Shown: positions 20,443 to 33,889 of the stretch, piece after piece
Layout of the letters: the number at the start of each line of letters is the position of its first letter
Numbering within the stretch: the first letter of the stretch is position 1
Source of the DNA: Rhynchopus sp. YZ270_cl-10
Lineage: Eukaryota > Euglenozoa > Diplonemea > Diplonemida > Diplonemidae
NCBI GenBank assembly: GCA_964035575.1
Contig: OZ037841.1
Coordinates: forward strand, 1,426,001 to 1,490,000
Length of the DNA stretch: 64,000 nt
Direction of reading: 5' to 3'
Notes under the pieces: generated by a model
What the model saw: only the letters and a program-made list of their open reading frames with translations
Told to the model about the DNA's origin: nothing
Databases searched by the model: none
Translations under genes and position numbers: made by a program

Positions 20443-20480
20443 AGGTACACTGTCACAGGGCTTTTTGTTTTTCAAGTCAT
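20443..20480 (+). repeat. Hairpin element, family C
   Basis: GAGGTACACTGTCACAGGGC, then TTTTTCAAGTCA. The preceding CTGGTCCACC looks like a remnant of the F hairpin. Confidence 0.65.
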
Positions 20481-20896
20481 TTTTTTATTTTTTATTTATT
20501 TGCAACTCTAACCAAAAAAACCGTGTCCTATCCCTGCCCCCTTTGCAAGTCCTAAGTTTGTGACTGCGGCTAGGGGGTAAAATAGAAAGAAACAATAAAC
20601 CCCCCCACCTCCTCCCATTTTATTTTTGGAAGAAACAAGCAACCCGCGTGCTAAAAAAAATATAGTGGAGCTCATCCTCGGGTTACTAACACTAATACTG
20701 TTCAAAAAAAAACGTATGGTTATCCTATTTTACCCCATCTGGTCAAGGTGTTTATTGTTGCTGATGTGTGTATGAAAGAAGTGATATTTTTATTTTGCAT
20801 TGTTTTGGACGTTGTTGTTTGTATTGGCACAAGTTCCTCGCGAAACGCCTGCGATAATGGAACGTAGTCCGCTGGACAACTTCTTCTTCTTTTGTT

Positions 20897-20935
20897 GGTA
20901 CACTGCCACGAGAGGGCTTTGTATTTCAAGTCAAA
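20897..20935 (+). repeat. Hairpin element, family C
   Basis: GGTACACTGCC, ACGAGAG, GGCTTTGTA, then TTTCAAGTCAAATTTG. Confidence 0.75.
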
Positions 20936-21179
20936 TTTGTTTTGTTTTTTCGCGGATGTTAGTGCAGTTTCACCGCAGAAAGTTTGTTTTTTATATTATT
21001 TCACCCCAGTTTTGGAAGTCGCCGTGCACACTTCACTTATTGTTTACGTAACCACACACACACACACCGTTTGACCATTAGCTCATTAATTAACAGATAT
21101 GGGGTCAGACCAGAGTTCCTGTCTCTCTTCCACATCATTATTTTAGTCGTTAAAAAGGCTGGGGTAAGAGGTCGCGTGG

Positions 21180-21280
21180 TTCGCCGAGCGGTTGTGAACC
21201 GAACCTCGGTTCTCTTACGGTACGGAACACCCCACGTCCCACCGCTCGACTGAGATGCGTTTTAGCACGTTTCAATTACC
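21180..21280 (+). repeat. Long form of hairpin element I, copy 1
   Basis: Arms GAGCGGT and ACCGCTC enclose about 55 bases that include GGTTGTGAACC. GACTGAGATGCG, TTTTAGCACG and TTTCAATTAC follow. The copy at 51333-51435 keeps the layout but has the paired arms GTGGT and ACCAC instead. Confidence 0.65.
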
Positions 21281-21292
21281 ATTTTAATTTAT

Positions 21293-21327
21293 AGGTACAC
21301 TGTCACGAGAGGGCTTTGTATTTCAAA
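21293..21327 (+). repeat. Hairpin element, family C
   Basis: GGTACACTGTC, ACGAGAG, GGCTTTGTA, then TTTCAAAATT. It lies 13 bases after a family I element and 45 before a repeat E copy. Confidence 0.75.
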
Positions 21328-21371
21328 ATTTTATTACTCGGAGTAACTCCTCCTGTCGTAGGCCGCAGGGT

Positions 21372-21452
21372 ACTTTGTGCTTTCATCCGGATGGCTGGCA
21401 TCGTACGTGGGTCAGTCGGAGGTGCCTGCATCAACTACAGTTTATTTTGAAA
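21372..21452 (+). repeat. Dispersed repeat E, copy 2
   Basis: TTTGTGCTTTCATCCGGATG, then GCATCGTACGTGGGTCAG and TCGGAGGTGCCTGCATC. Highly similar to 11996-12072. Confidence 0.82.
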
Positions 21453-21669
21453 TATACGCCATGCGAACGCCCCATCCCCTTCTCATTGGTCTTCACTTCC
21501 CCCCCCACCCCCTTTTTGTTCATCACATTCCATAGTTCAGTATTCCCGTTGTACAGAATAAACAGCGAACCCCCTTTTTCCCCCTCCTTGACTTTTTTCT
21601 TACTTTTTCATCCCCTGAGCAAAACCCCCCTTCTCCCCTCTGGTTCGTACAACCTGCCATATTTTTTTT

Positions 21670-21709
21670 GATGACTAAGCCCGAGAGGCTTAGGGTCATC
21701 TTATAAACT
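21670..21709 (+). repeat. Hairpin element, family A
   Basis: GATGACTAAGC, CCGAGAG, GCTTAGGGTCATC, then TTATAAACTC. Both stem segments pair perfectly (GATGA/TCATC and CTAAGC/GCTTAG). Confidence 0.8.
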
Positions 21710-21792
21710 CTGATGCATTGACTACGAGATGACTTGAAAATTTGGAGGAAATGGTAGTGCAAATCAGTGCCTTTATAGTGCTGTTTTGCGGG

Positions 21793-21823
21793 GGTAAGCT
21801 AAGTGTGAGAGGCTTAGGGTCAT
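21793..21823 (+). repeat. Hairpin element, family A (partial)
   Basis: GGTAAGCTAAG, TGTGAGAG, GCTTAGGGTCATTG. The usual tail is missing. Confidence 0.6.
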
Positions 21824-22274
21824 TGCCAAAAAACGTCTCTCTCTTTTCTTGCCAAAATCTTCTTCTCTGCTTGTGTGGCATTTTTTTTTTGTACCAACCG
21901 TGTGGGGGGGGGGGGGGGGGTGGGTTTCCCAAATCCAGCCAGCATCCTTAGATGCAGGATGTAGGATCTGAGACAACTCTCCTATGCCAAAAAACCCTCA
22001 TATCTTGCCCTGTTTTCCGTTTAATCCGCCCATTGCCTATTTCTTAACATTTTATTAGTGGAAAAAAAAGCAACGTTTTAATCCCCACAGAGGATTGATT
22101 TTTTTCTCAAATGCAGTCAATCTGTTTGGTGTCCAAAAAGGTGGAAAATTACTCCCACAAATACTTTATTTGGATGTCATATTTCGGACTACTGTAATCC
22201 CTTTTGAATGCATTGTAGGAAATGCAGAACACCAAGGCATACCCAACAGGAGGAGAGGAGAGACTTAGAAAACA

Positions 22275-26182
<3,908 letters not shown>

Positions 26183-26451
26183 AATAAAAAAAACGATTTT
26201 GAAAAAAAAGCAGCATTGTTGAGAAAGAAAGGACAAAATGGGGTATCAATAATTCGAAAGGAAGAAAGCGGATGTGAGCAGGAGAGGCTTAGGTGCCCTC
26301 TTATTTTGTCGTTATGGAGCGGGGGGGAACAAAACAGCGGAAGAATGTCTCTTTCCTTTTGCTGATCCGCTCGATATGCTGTGTATTTTTTTTTATTTTT
26401 TGAAGACCCCAGTGGCGCGGCTACCAATAACTACCGTGTAGTCAGCGTCAC

Positions 26452-26480
26452 GCCTACCATGGTAGGTTACAGTGAAAAAA
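26452..26480 (+). repeat. Repeat K, copy 2
   Basis: CCTACCATGGTAGGTTACAG plus TG and poly-A. Identical over about 20 bases to 17546-17567. Confidence 0.75.
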
Positions 26481-26697
26481 AAAAAAAAAAACCCCCCCCT
26501 CATTCTCCCCATCTCTCGTATTTAGATTTTTAACCATCTTTTATTAAAGATGTTTGTTGGTGGCTAAACCATGCTTTATGATCACCTTACCCCCTCGAAG
26601 GTGTGGAGATCCATTCGATGAGGTCCCGATGAGGGTCTCATGACTCACCCTCCTTTGGTATTCACTTTTATTTTTGATTCCCCCCCCTTTTTTTGGG

Positions 26698-26727
26698 TGT
26701 ACAGTGAGGTACATTCATGCTCTCGAT
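26698..26727 (+). repeat. Hairpin element, family B (diverged)
   Basis: TGTACAGTGAGGTACATTCA, then TGCTCTC. It shares the variant TGTACAGTGAGG with 31607. Confidence 0.5.
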
Positions 26728-26941
26728 GAGGCGCTCAACAAAAAATATGCGTTTTTTTTTTTTTCATCGATTCTTTTCTCTATCCATAAGATTGTGCGCA
26801 CCATGGTGCCTTATCTTTCAAAGCTTTATTTTTACTTTCTTCTTCTCTCCTAGAAACGTTATATGAAAAACGAAAAAAAAAAAAAAAAACTCCAAAGAAG
26901 GGTTCACACAGGGTTCTAGGTCCAAAAAAAAAAAAAGGGAA

Positions 26942-27734
26942 ACGGAAAATGTGTTTTGAAAAAAAAATTCCGCGCTGCGCGCGGAAAATTCCTACCCCAC
27001 AACAGCCCCAAAAAATTGATGCTACCCATACGTAATGTCAAGTCGAGGACATCCTTCGCATAATGGAGAGGGATAACCCGATTCCCAACGAACTGCCGGA
27101 CAATCTCCTAGGGGTGATCATCCAAGAATGTGTGGCACGAAAGAATCGTGCACCCGAACCTCACCCCTATGATGATGATCTGTGACAGTCGACTAGAAAA
27201 GCGACACAAAGATACACTTTGTATTCTTTGTTCAGGAGCAGTGGGCCTATACAGGTTCGCCCAAGTTCCTGGCGAAGCCACGGTACGCAACATTTATTTA
27301 TTTAAAAATGTTGACATAAAATGGCACGGTCGCTAGTAATTCTCATCAGTTTCCGTAAATTTTACTTACGTATTTTGCTAAAACGAAAGTTTCTGGCGAA
27401 GCCACGGTACGCAACATTTCCAAAAAATACGCTTAAAATTGCACTTTTTTTACAGCCAAACTAAGTCATGGGAAGGGTTGTTGTAAGCTTGCGCCGCAGG
27501 CGCACGGTACGCTACTTTTTTTCTTTCGCCATGATGCATGCTTCCTTTTCCTTCTGAATGCGAGCATTTTTGTATGGGAAATTGAGTTTTTTTTGGGTAG
27601 CAAAAAATTCTGTTGTGAGTGAGTGTAGGAGGGACCCACGGTTTCTGGGATTATTTTTTGGGGGGCACCTGGGTACTACCCCCCAAAAAAAAAAAAAACC
27701 GGATTTAACGGAAAATGTGTTACACATTTTCCGT
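26942..27734. mobile_element. Decayed DNA element with terminal inverted repeats, about 790 bp
   Basis: ACGGAAAATGTGT at the left end and its exact reverse complement ACACATTTTCCGT at the right end. Inside, the phrase GGCGAAGCCACGGTACGCAA occurs twice (near 27268 and 27392) and a third, related CGCACGGTACGC follows near 27499. A coding-like stretch at 27050-27185 reads, in part, MERDNPIPNELPDNLLGV. Strong inner hairpins include TTTTTTGGGGGG with CCCCCCAAAAAA near 27650-27690 and a GC-rich palindrome near 26974. The transposon family is not recognised. Confidence 0.55.
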
Positions 27735-28047
27735 ATACTATACCTAGGACCCTGGTTCACAATGCAAAAAAACTGCGTGGCAGTTCTGCAGATCTCTCTG
27801 ATATTACAATGTAATGTCCAACAAAAAATATTTCAAAAAAACAAAAACAAAAAGCAAAAACATGTGTACATCTGTACATATGAAAACCCATCCAATGCGG
27901 GAGATACAACCAAAGGTCTTTCTTTGATGAGAATGACTTTTTTCTCCCCTACCGACCTCCCCACATTCCCAAGCTCAAAAAAAACAACTGATTCTACAGG
28001 GGTTGAAGTTTTCTAGGATTATTTTACGAACCATTCTCTTTTAGATG

Positions 28048-28128
28048 TCGAAATGGATGTAGGACTGCATGGTTGGGGTCCACCCCGTGCACCGGTACGT
28101 ACTAAGGCTTTGTATTTCAAGTCTACTT
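28048..28128 (+). repeat. Two-hairpin composite element F+C, copy 2, upstream of eL14
   Basis: GAAATGGATGTAGGACTGCA, then a perfect GGGGT-CC-ACCCC hairpin flanked by TGCA pairs, then GGTACGTACTAAGGC, TTTGTA and TTTCAAGTCTAC. A T tract and the probable splice acceptor of the eL14 mRNA (CAACAG at about 28155-28160) follow at once. Confidence 0.75.
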
Positions 28129-28160
28129 TTTTTTTTTGTACTTTCAACATTTTCAACAGA
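28129..28160 (+). promoter_or_regulatory. Probable splice acceptor of eL14 mRNA
   Basis: A T tract, then TTTCAACATTTTCAACAG; the AG lies 33 bases before the ATG. The 5' UTR it would leave is A/C-rich (ACTACC, poly-A, CACAACACC), typical of a short leader. Confidence 0.55.
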
Positions 28161-28193
28161 CTACCAAAAAAAAAACACAACACCACCGCAACA

Positions 28194-28664
28194 ATGGGAG
28201 CACAGAACCAGTGGCGCATGATTGAGATCGGCCGTGTGTGCCTGGTCACCAAGGGCAAGTACGCGAACAAGGTTGTGGTCATCCTTGACGTTGTTGACCA
28301 GAACCGTATTCTGGTTGACTCCCCTGTCCACGCGGACTCGGGCATCTGGTTCGGCGTGCCCCGTCACGTCATGACCCTCAAGGACATCGAGCCCACCCCG
28401 GTGCTGGCGAAGGTGCCCCGTGGCGCACGTCTCAGCACCCTGAAGAAGGCGCTTGAGGAGCAGAAGACCGCCGGTGAGTGGGCTGCCCTCTCCTGGGCCA
28501 AGAAGCTCGTTATCCGTGACGCACGCGCCAACATCACCGACTTCGACCGCGTCCAGCTCGACCGCGCCCGCCGCCAGCGCGCATTCGCCCTCCGCAAGTC
28601 CTTCGCCGCCAAGCTCACCAAGGCCGGCAAGGTTGCCAAGGCCAAGACATCATTCAAGCAGTAA
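28194..28664 (+). CDS. RPL14: 60S ribosomal protein L14 (eL14)
   Basis: 156 residues in one exon. The N-terminal KOW/SH3-like domain reads IEIGRVCLVTKGKYANKVVV and the next segment NRILVDSPV, both characteristic of eL14. The C-terminal half (AALSWAKKLVIRDARANITDFDR, then basic Ala/Lys-rich helix) is also typical. The length is normal for the family outside animals with long Lys/Ala tails. ATG at 28194 starts MGAQNQW. The frame is open upstream, but the acceptor-like CAACAG at 28160 and the alignment to the family fix this start. Codon use is strongly C/G-ending, as expected for a highly expressed gene. Confidence 0.95.
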   Translation: MGAQNQWRMIEIGRVCLVTKGKYANKVVVILDVVDQNRILVDSPVHADSGIWFGVPRHVMTLKDIEPTPVLAKVPRGARLSTLKKALEEQKTAGEWAALSWAKKLVIRDARANITDFDRVQLDRARRQRAFALRKSFAAKLTKAGKVAKAKTSFKQ

Positions 28665-28889
28665 ATGTATTGATCAATTTCGAGATGCTTTTTTTTTTGG
28701 TCATCAAATGAATAGGGATCGGGGAAAGGGGCAGCAGGGGGGCTCTCATTTCAGTTCGGACGACAACAAAAAAAAAAATACCCTAATACCCCAGTATTCA
28801 TCGATTCTACCTCCCCCTCTCCCATTCTTTTTCCATCCCTTGAAAATCAATCATTTCCTTCACACCACACTCTAACAACACATAGCACC

Positions 28890-28985
28890 CGCCAAAATTA
28901 CGAACTCCGACTTTACATCATCCCCAACAACACACTAATACAATTCCAGACACAGTCTAGCTGAAGCTATGCGATAACTATAGTT
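28890..28985 (+). repeat. Repeat J, copy 1
   Basis: GCCAAAATTACGAACTCCGA, then ACATCATCCCCAACAAC and AGCTGAAGCTATGCG. It matches 34270-34365, and in both places an A-type hairpin follows within a few bases. Confidence 0.65.
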
Positions 28986-28989
28986 CATC

Positions 28990-29053
28990 AAGGTGACAGC
29001 ACAGGCTTGGGTTCATCTTCTACACTTTTCCTCCCCACATACCCCCCTCTCAG
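28990..29053 (+). promoter_or_regulatory. A-type hairpin plus probable splice acceptor of the U-box gene
   Basis: AAGGTGACAGCACAGGCTTG, TTCATCTTCTACAC, then TTTTCCTCCCCACATACC and CCCCTCTCAG, ending 11 bases before the ATG. This is the clearest pyrimidine-tract-plus-AG in the window, and it begins with a family A hairpin. Confidence 0.6.
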
Positions 29054-29064
29054 ATTAAGAAAAC

Positions 29065-29694
29065 ATGAACAATGTGATGTTGTCTTTGTTGCTATTGGCG
29101 AGCGCCGTGGTGGGGGACAACGTTAGTACCTGCTACTCCCCCGACGACTGCGACAGCGACGGCGACTGCTGCGGGAACGAAGTCTGCTCCGAGGGCATTT
29201 GCATGCAGGTCCTGGAATGGTGGATCATTGTACTCATCATTGTTGGCGTTTTAAGCGTTGTTGGGGGGGTCAACTTTGTCATTTTCTGTTGCACCTGTTG
29301 TGACAGAGACAGCTCTAGGGATACCGACGGCCAGAACGAACCTTATTATGACCCAGAAATGACGTACGCAGAAAACCCTGCACTCCCACGCACACTCTCT
29401 GCGCTTCCTGAAGTGGGCTACCCAGAATGTGCTGGGCTCTCTGCACCCCCTGCAATGACCTGCCCGATTTCGCTTCAGCTCATGAAGGATCCAGTCTATT
29501 GCGTAAACCGTGCGCACGTCTTTGAAAGGAAGTGTCTCGAAGAAGCACTAAAGCTACGCAAAGAATGCCCACTGTCACGCATCCCAATGGTAGAAGCAGA
29601 TATCACCCCAAACGATGAGCTCCGCATGGAAATTGAAGAGCACGTTCGTCTCCATAAAGAAAAAGAAAAAGCGGATGAGATTGAGATGGTGTGA
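29065..29694 (+). CDS. Membrane-anchored U-box ubiquitin ligase
   Basis: 209 residues. Residues 1-17 are a signal peptide. Residues 18-50 form a Cys-rich knot (CYSPDDCDSDGDCCGNEVC), similar in spacing to small disulfide domains of the WAP/dickkopf type. A membrane span follows at 51-75 and then Cys-Cys-x-Cys-Cys, a likely palmitoylation site. The cytosolic part ends in a U-box at about 131-195: TCPISLQLMKDPVYC, VFERKCLEEAL, ECPLSRIPM and ITPNDELRMEIEEHV are in the correct order and spacing. U-boxes recruit ubiquitin-charged E2 enzymes, so this should ubiquitylate proteins at a membrane, perhaps under control of the outer Cys domain. U-box proteins with a signal peptide and an extracellular domain are unusual. 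A short charged helix (KEKEKADEIEMV) ends the protein. Confidence 0.88.
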   Translation: MNNVMLSLLLLASAVVGDNVSTCYSPDDCDSDGDCCGNEVCSEGICMQVLEWWIIVLIIVGVLSVVGGVNFVIFCCTCCDRDSSRDTDGQNEPYYDPEMTYAENPALPRTLSALPEVGYPECAGLSAPPAMTCPISLQLMKDPVYCVNRAHVFERKCLEEALKLRKECPLSRIPMVEADITPNDELRMEIEEHVRLHKEKEKADEIEMV

Positions 29695-30350
29695 AAAGGG
29701 GTTTGAAAGGTTTTTTGTTGAAGAGATGCCTTTTTTTTATACAGACGCTCTCAAAAAAATTCAATAAAATAACGAAAAATTTTGGGGGGGTTTTGGGGGC
29801 TAGCGCTATGGTGTGCCGTCCCTAGCCTTTAAAGAATGTGTGTGTGTGTGGGGGGGGTTGGGGGTGGGATGGGGTTACATAATAATGTGGTTTTAAGAGT
29901 GTACAGCTTTCTCCCCTCCCAGCGGAGTGTCGCTACCTGCGTTCTTCAGAGGTGTTAAGGTAGTGCTCGACTTCGTCCTCCCCCCTTTTATTGCGAAGAG
30001 TGTGTCTTTTCTCTGCCCGCACTGCCGTGGGGTCGGAGTTGTCGCCCTGTGTGAGTTGGGGATATGCGGTGGATGGGTGTGCCTCACAACTTCATGGTGA
30101 AGTACAAGTGCAGTGTGAAGGTGTTTGCTGCATTGCATGTGAGATTTTGTATCTTGTCAGTTGTCTCCTGTCAGTCCTCTTCTAAACATCTACGCTCTTA
30201 CACACTTTGTTTTTTTCAAAAAAAAATATGGCTACGAACCAGAGATTTCTCCCATTTTTTTTTAATCTGTCCCGAGAAGCAAAACAGCTGTTTCATCAAA
30301 AACTGGCTGTATGTTGATTGGGACGTCAGGTTCCGTTTACTTTTTTTTTT

Positions 30351-30400
30351 CAGTGCCTGCGTCCGCCGATGAACGGTGAGGCGCACTTTCAAGTTCTCTT
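30351..30400 (+). repeat. Hairpin element, family D
   Basis: AGTGCCT and AGGCGCACT arms, an inner CCG/CGG pair around CCGATGAA, then TTTCAAGTTCTCTT. It is the most complete copy of D. Confidence 0.75.
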
Positions 30401-30421
30401 TATTTGATAACGAATGTGATC

Positions 30422-30466
30422 AAGGTGACTAAGCACGAGAGGCTTAGGATCATCTTATAAACTTTA
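30422..30466 (+). repeat. Hairpin element, family A
   Basis: AAGGTGACTAAGC, ACGAGAG, GCTTAGGATCATC, TTATAAACTTTA. A near-consensus copy 22 bases after a D element. Confidence 0.85.
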
Positions 30467-31120
30467 TTTTTAGGACAAAACCCTTTGAGTGCGTATGGAG
30501 TGGGTAGTACCAACTAAACGAAAGTAATCCGACTGTCATTTTCTTTCTTTAATGATATTTCTAACAAAGAAGCTTTCCTTTGAAATCCTCTTTTCAGTTG
30601 CGCCGAGCAGATTTCTCATAACCTGTTTGGCTGCGTTCAACGAAAAACCAAAAAAAAAACACCCCTTCTTTCCTCCAGGAACGTTAGAAATATTTGGTTT
30701 GCGCGATGATATGTATCTGGTTTTGTGAATGTTGCCTCATCGCTCATCACGTTTTTTCCCCCCCTTTCTTTTTTAAATCTCGCTTTCCTTCTCGAGTCAA
30801 AAATTGTATCTTTCGTGTGCTTCTTATTTGAATAGAACGTACATGAAAAAGCCTTTCATCTACTCCCATTTTGAATGCTGATATTGTGCACTGTGAGGCA
30901 CTGATCCGTCTTTCAATTTGTGATTATTTCCCCCCCCCTAAACTAACAAGAGGCTTGTGCACCCCCCTCCTAGCAATCCTTTTGTTTCTTTATCAGTGTA
31001 TGCATCCCCGAGGTTTTGCACCACGACACTCCACCATTTTCCCTTTTTTGACGAAACCAAAGCGGCTTGGAGTTCATCTTTACAAAAAAAAAATTCTCTC
31101 ATATACCGGCTGGACCCCAG

Positions 31121-31226
31121 TACAGTAGGACAAGTAATATTGGCGACCAAAAAAGTCGCCAATTGCAAGAAAACCCTCAAAATCCGCCAGTATTTTTTTG
31201 GTCGCCAAGTTTCTTGTCCTACTGTA
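31121..31226. mobile_element. 106-bp TA-flanked inverted-repeat element (mariner-like MITE)
   Basis: TA, then CAGTAGGACAAG at the left; CTTGTCCTACTG, then TA at the right; the 12-bp ends are perfect inverted repeats. TTGGCGACCAA inside the left arm is matched by TTGGTCGCCAA inside the right arm. CAGT ends with a TA duplication are typical of Tc1/mariner-derived miniature elements. No coding capacity. Confidence 0.88.
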
Positions 31227-31490
31227 GTTGTACAAAAAAAAAGCCGACCCCTTCTTTCTTAGGGTGTACCCAAAAATTCGCCTTAGTTTTACCCCCCGCT
31301 CGACCGGTGTTTCTGTACGAGGTGGTAAGACATATCTTACCAGCGTGCTCTTTGTTTTTGATAAAGCAATAGTTGTGTTAAGGTGATTTTGCCTGCGTCA
31401 TTCCTAGCCCTGACGGTATGGCAGCAGTGTGAGGTAGTGTGTTTGAATCTGTCGCTGAATAGTGCGTTTCGAACGAAGCAAATTGATTAG

Positions 31491-31528
31491 GGGTGATTGA
31501 GCAGATGTGGCTTAGGTTCATCATAAAG
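31491..31528 (+). repeat. Hairpin element, family A (diverged stem)
   Basis: GGGTGATTGAGC, AGATGTG, GCTTAGGTTCATC, then ATAAAG. TGAGC against GCTTA keeps pairing through a G-T wobble. Confidence 0.6.
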
Positions 31529-31606
31529 AAGAAGAATTTTTTTTTGCCTTTCAAACAAAAAAGTGTTGTTAGAAGGCTGAGCTAGCATTGCTGACCTGAG
31601 TTTTTG

Positions 31607-31640
31607 AATGTACAGTGAGGCACATTTCTTTCAAGTATTT
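31607..31640 (+). repeat. Hairpin element, family B (diverged)
   Basis: AATGTACAGTGAGGCACAT, then TTCTTTCAAGTATTTT. Confidence 0.5.
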
Positions 31641-31905
31641 TTTTGTATTTTGTCCGATTTGTCTCTTTTTAAAGTGCAACACTAAAATGCGCACATAAAA
31701 CACCAACATGAAATACCTTCTCCCCCCTCCTCCTTAACCCTTTCTTTGACAACCACATGTCCCCTCACTGCATTCGACCAAGTTAACCGTGCTTCTATCG
31801 ATGACGTTAGTCAGAAGATTTTGACATACATAAATACACCGCTCCACCCTCTCCCTTCCCTCCCTCCTTCCCTCCACACATCCACACCAGGTCGGGGCGG
31901 GGCAC

Positions 31906-33278
31906 ATGGCATACCCCCACCAGGACCTCCGCTTCGGCTCACCCGAGAGCGATATGATGATGCGCGAGGACACATTCGAGTCTTTGCAGAACAATGAGTG
32001 CGTGAGTCCGCCACCAAGCGACTCCTTCCCCGACGAGTACGACGTAGGGGGGGTGAGGTACCTGGTGCCACCGAGGTACTCGCACTTAGCGTATGTAGGG
32101 GCAGGGAGCTTTGGGAATGTGTGCAAAGCTCAGGACGCATTGGTAAAGGGGTGGGTTGCGATTAAGAAGTTGCCGTGGCGGGCGCCTGGGCGCACAACGC
32201 CTGAACAGCACTGGCGGTACCTGCTGCGCGAAGCGGAGCTGCTGGTACACTTCAGACTCGCGCAGGCATGGGAAGTGGCGGGCATGGAGAACATCATCGT
32301 GCACGCACACGCACACGACGCGCTCTACTTCGTGATGCCGCTCATGGCCTGCTCCCTGCGCGATGCCTTCGAGGTCAACCCACAGGACTTCGCATCGCAC
32401 AGCAACGTCATGGGGATCATGCACAACCTGGTATGTGACCGATACCTTTTTTTAGCAAACTGTGTGTCCATCCATTACCTCCACACCCCCACCCACAGCT
32501 CACTGGCGTGCACTGCCTGCAGTCTGCCGGTGTCATCCACCGTGACATCAAGCCCGACAACCTGCTCTTCGATGAGGACAACGTTCTCCACATCGGAGAC
32601 TTCGGTGAGGCGCGTGGCCTCCCGCAGAGCTCGAACGAGGCGCTCACCGGGTACAAGGTGACAAGGTGGTACCGTGCCCCCGAGATTGTCATGGGTGATG
32701 CGTACACCCCGACAGTAGACATCTGGGCTGTGGGCTGCGTCTTTGCAGAGATGCTTGCTGTGGGGATGCGCAACACATCGCGCAAGAAGGAGACCGTCCT
32801 GTTCTGGACTGATGTCACCGAGGGTGCGGGGCCACGCAAACACATGCGTTCAATATTTTCTGTGCTCGGGCACAACCCTACAGACGACTTCTCCGGGTTT
32901 GCCTCAACAAATGTCCGAGATTTCCTCCGCAGCTCCGAGGCAGTCCACAGTACCGAGCTGGTGCAGCGGTTTGGCGACGGACCGCACCTCCACCTCCTGA
33001 GGAAGCTGCTGCAGTTCGACCCCAACGCTCGCCCCACTGCGGCAGAGGCACTGGCGATGGAGTACTTCGGGGAGGACGCGTGGACCGACCCACTAGACGC
33101 GTTCGATGTTCCAACCTACATCCCAACCACCGTGCCAGACGACCTCAACGGTCCTGAGCTGGAGGTCTGGGTGCGTGCCCAGCTCCTCCGACAAGCAGAA
33201 CTGCTCAGAGTTGGCATTTCACGTGAAATGTCAAAAGATCTGACACGACAGTACACCGACTCTGTGGAAATGCTCTAA
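31906..33278 (+). CDS. Mitogen-activated protein kinase-like kinase (TGY type)
   Basis: Two exons, 31906-32430 and 32499-33278, joined in phase 0 across a 68-nt GT-AG intron; 434 residues. Catalytic features in order: Gly loop GAGSFGNV (about 65-72), VAIKK Lys87, the C-helix Glu in LLREAELL, VIHRDIKPDNLLF (HRD about 189-191), IGDFGEARG (DFG about 209-211), and an activation segment ending TGYKVTRWYRAPE. TGY followed by TRWYRAPE is the dual-phosphorylation lip of p38-type MAP kinases; the spacing between DFG and TGY (13 residues) is short. The CMGC insert is present (KKETVLFWTDVTEGAGPRKH region). The ATG follows a long CCT-rich tract and ACACCAG. All catalytic residues are intact, so an active Ser/Thr kinase in a signalling cascade is likely. 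Confidence 0.9.
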
Positions 33279-33889
33279 GAAGCGCGTACGGTGCAGATTG
33301 CACACCACACCAACAACACAGCTGAGGCGGATTCTCTTCGCAAGGTTTCGCTCCGATTCATGGCTGGTCCATCGACAAGGTGACTCCTGGAAGGCTAACC
33401 AGGGGCAGGGCGTGTCGACATCAACACTCTCTGATATAGGCTGTGTGTTGTGAAACGAAAGCGCCCTGTGGTGAAGTTGTGCGAGACATGTGCCCACGCA
33501 GGACCTCCCTTCCTCTCTACCTCTGCATGAGCTTCACACTTCACCGCACTCAGCTCTCAGTTCTCCCACAACACCCACCACAAGCAAGTGCACAGTCTAA
33601 GGGGAATGCACCCTTCAGATCTCTTCAGAAAACCTGAAGGCACTGCTGCACAACAACTCAGGGAGGCCTGGAGGCCCTCTCATCAATGGTGGAGGGGACT
33701 TCAGAAAGCCCTATCTGTGCAGGCCGGGGGGTGGGGTGTGGGGAAGGGTGAGTGTTACGTGAAGCAAAGCACTGTCCTCCCCAGTGACTCCCCACCCGCA
33801 CACACATTCTTATTAAGGTGTGTTGTTGCGAGGGATCACCAGGGCAAAAATGGGTGACAGTGGTGTGCGTGTGTTTTTTTTTAAAATGT

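Larger units (their letters stand above)
16963..22274. other. 5.3-kb gene-poor region dense in hairpin repeats
   Basis: No convincing gene in this stretch; the open frames are short and biased by homopolymers. It contains the right arm of the 69-bp inverted repeat, a 9-base tandem array, and about fifteen copies of hairpin families A, B, C, D and I and repeats E and K, all pointing the same way as the genes. Poly-A at 17564, poly-T at 19320 and 20280 and poly-G at 21903 are long runs. The stretch before 22274 holds nothing else that I can name. Confidence 0.6.
26183..28193. other. Intergenic region with a decayed inverted-repeat element
   Basis: Long A and T runs. It holds a weak A-type remnant at 26280 (GGAGAGGCTTAGG), repeat K (26452-26480), a B-type element (26698-26727), an element with terminal inverted repeats (26942-27734) and the composite F+C element just before eL14 (28048-28128). 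Confidence 0.6.
28665..29064. other. Short intergenic region with repeat J and an A hairpin
   Basis: No gene. It contains repeat J (28890-28985), an A-type hairpin (28990-29026) and then the pyrimidine tract and acceptor of the U-box gene. Confidence 0.6.
29695..31905. other. Intergenic region with hairpins and a short mariner-like element
   Basis: GT- and G-rich directly after the U-box gene, then A/T-rich. Contents: D-type element (30351-30400), A-type (30422-30466), a 106-bp TA-flanked inverted-repeat element (31121-31226), A-type (31491-31528) and B-type (31607-31640). It ends in a CCCT-rich tract and ACACCAG just before the kinase ATG. No gene seen. Confidence 0.6.

Noticed and set aside
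21170-21260. Possible tRNA around GGTTCGCCGAGCGGTTG
   Set aside because: The stems do not fit a cloverleaf. The sequence is better explained by the long I element shared with 51333.
21690-21697. TTAGGG motifs as telomere repeats
   Set aside because: They are part of the hairpin GCTTAGGGTCATC and never occur in tandem.
33588-33857. Open frame of 89 codons downstream of the kinase
   Set aside because: No domain, and its composition fits a 3' untranslated region.
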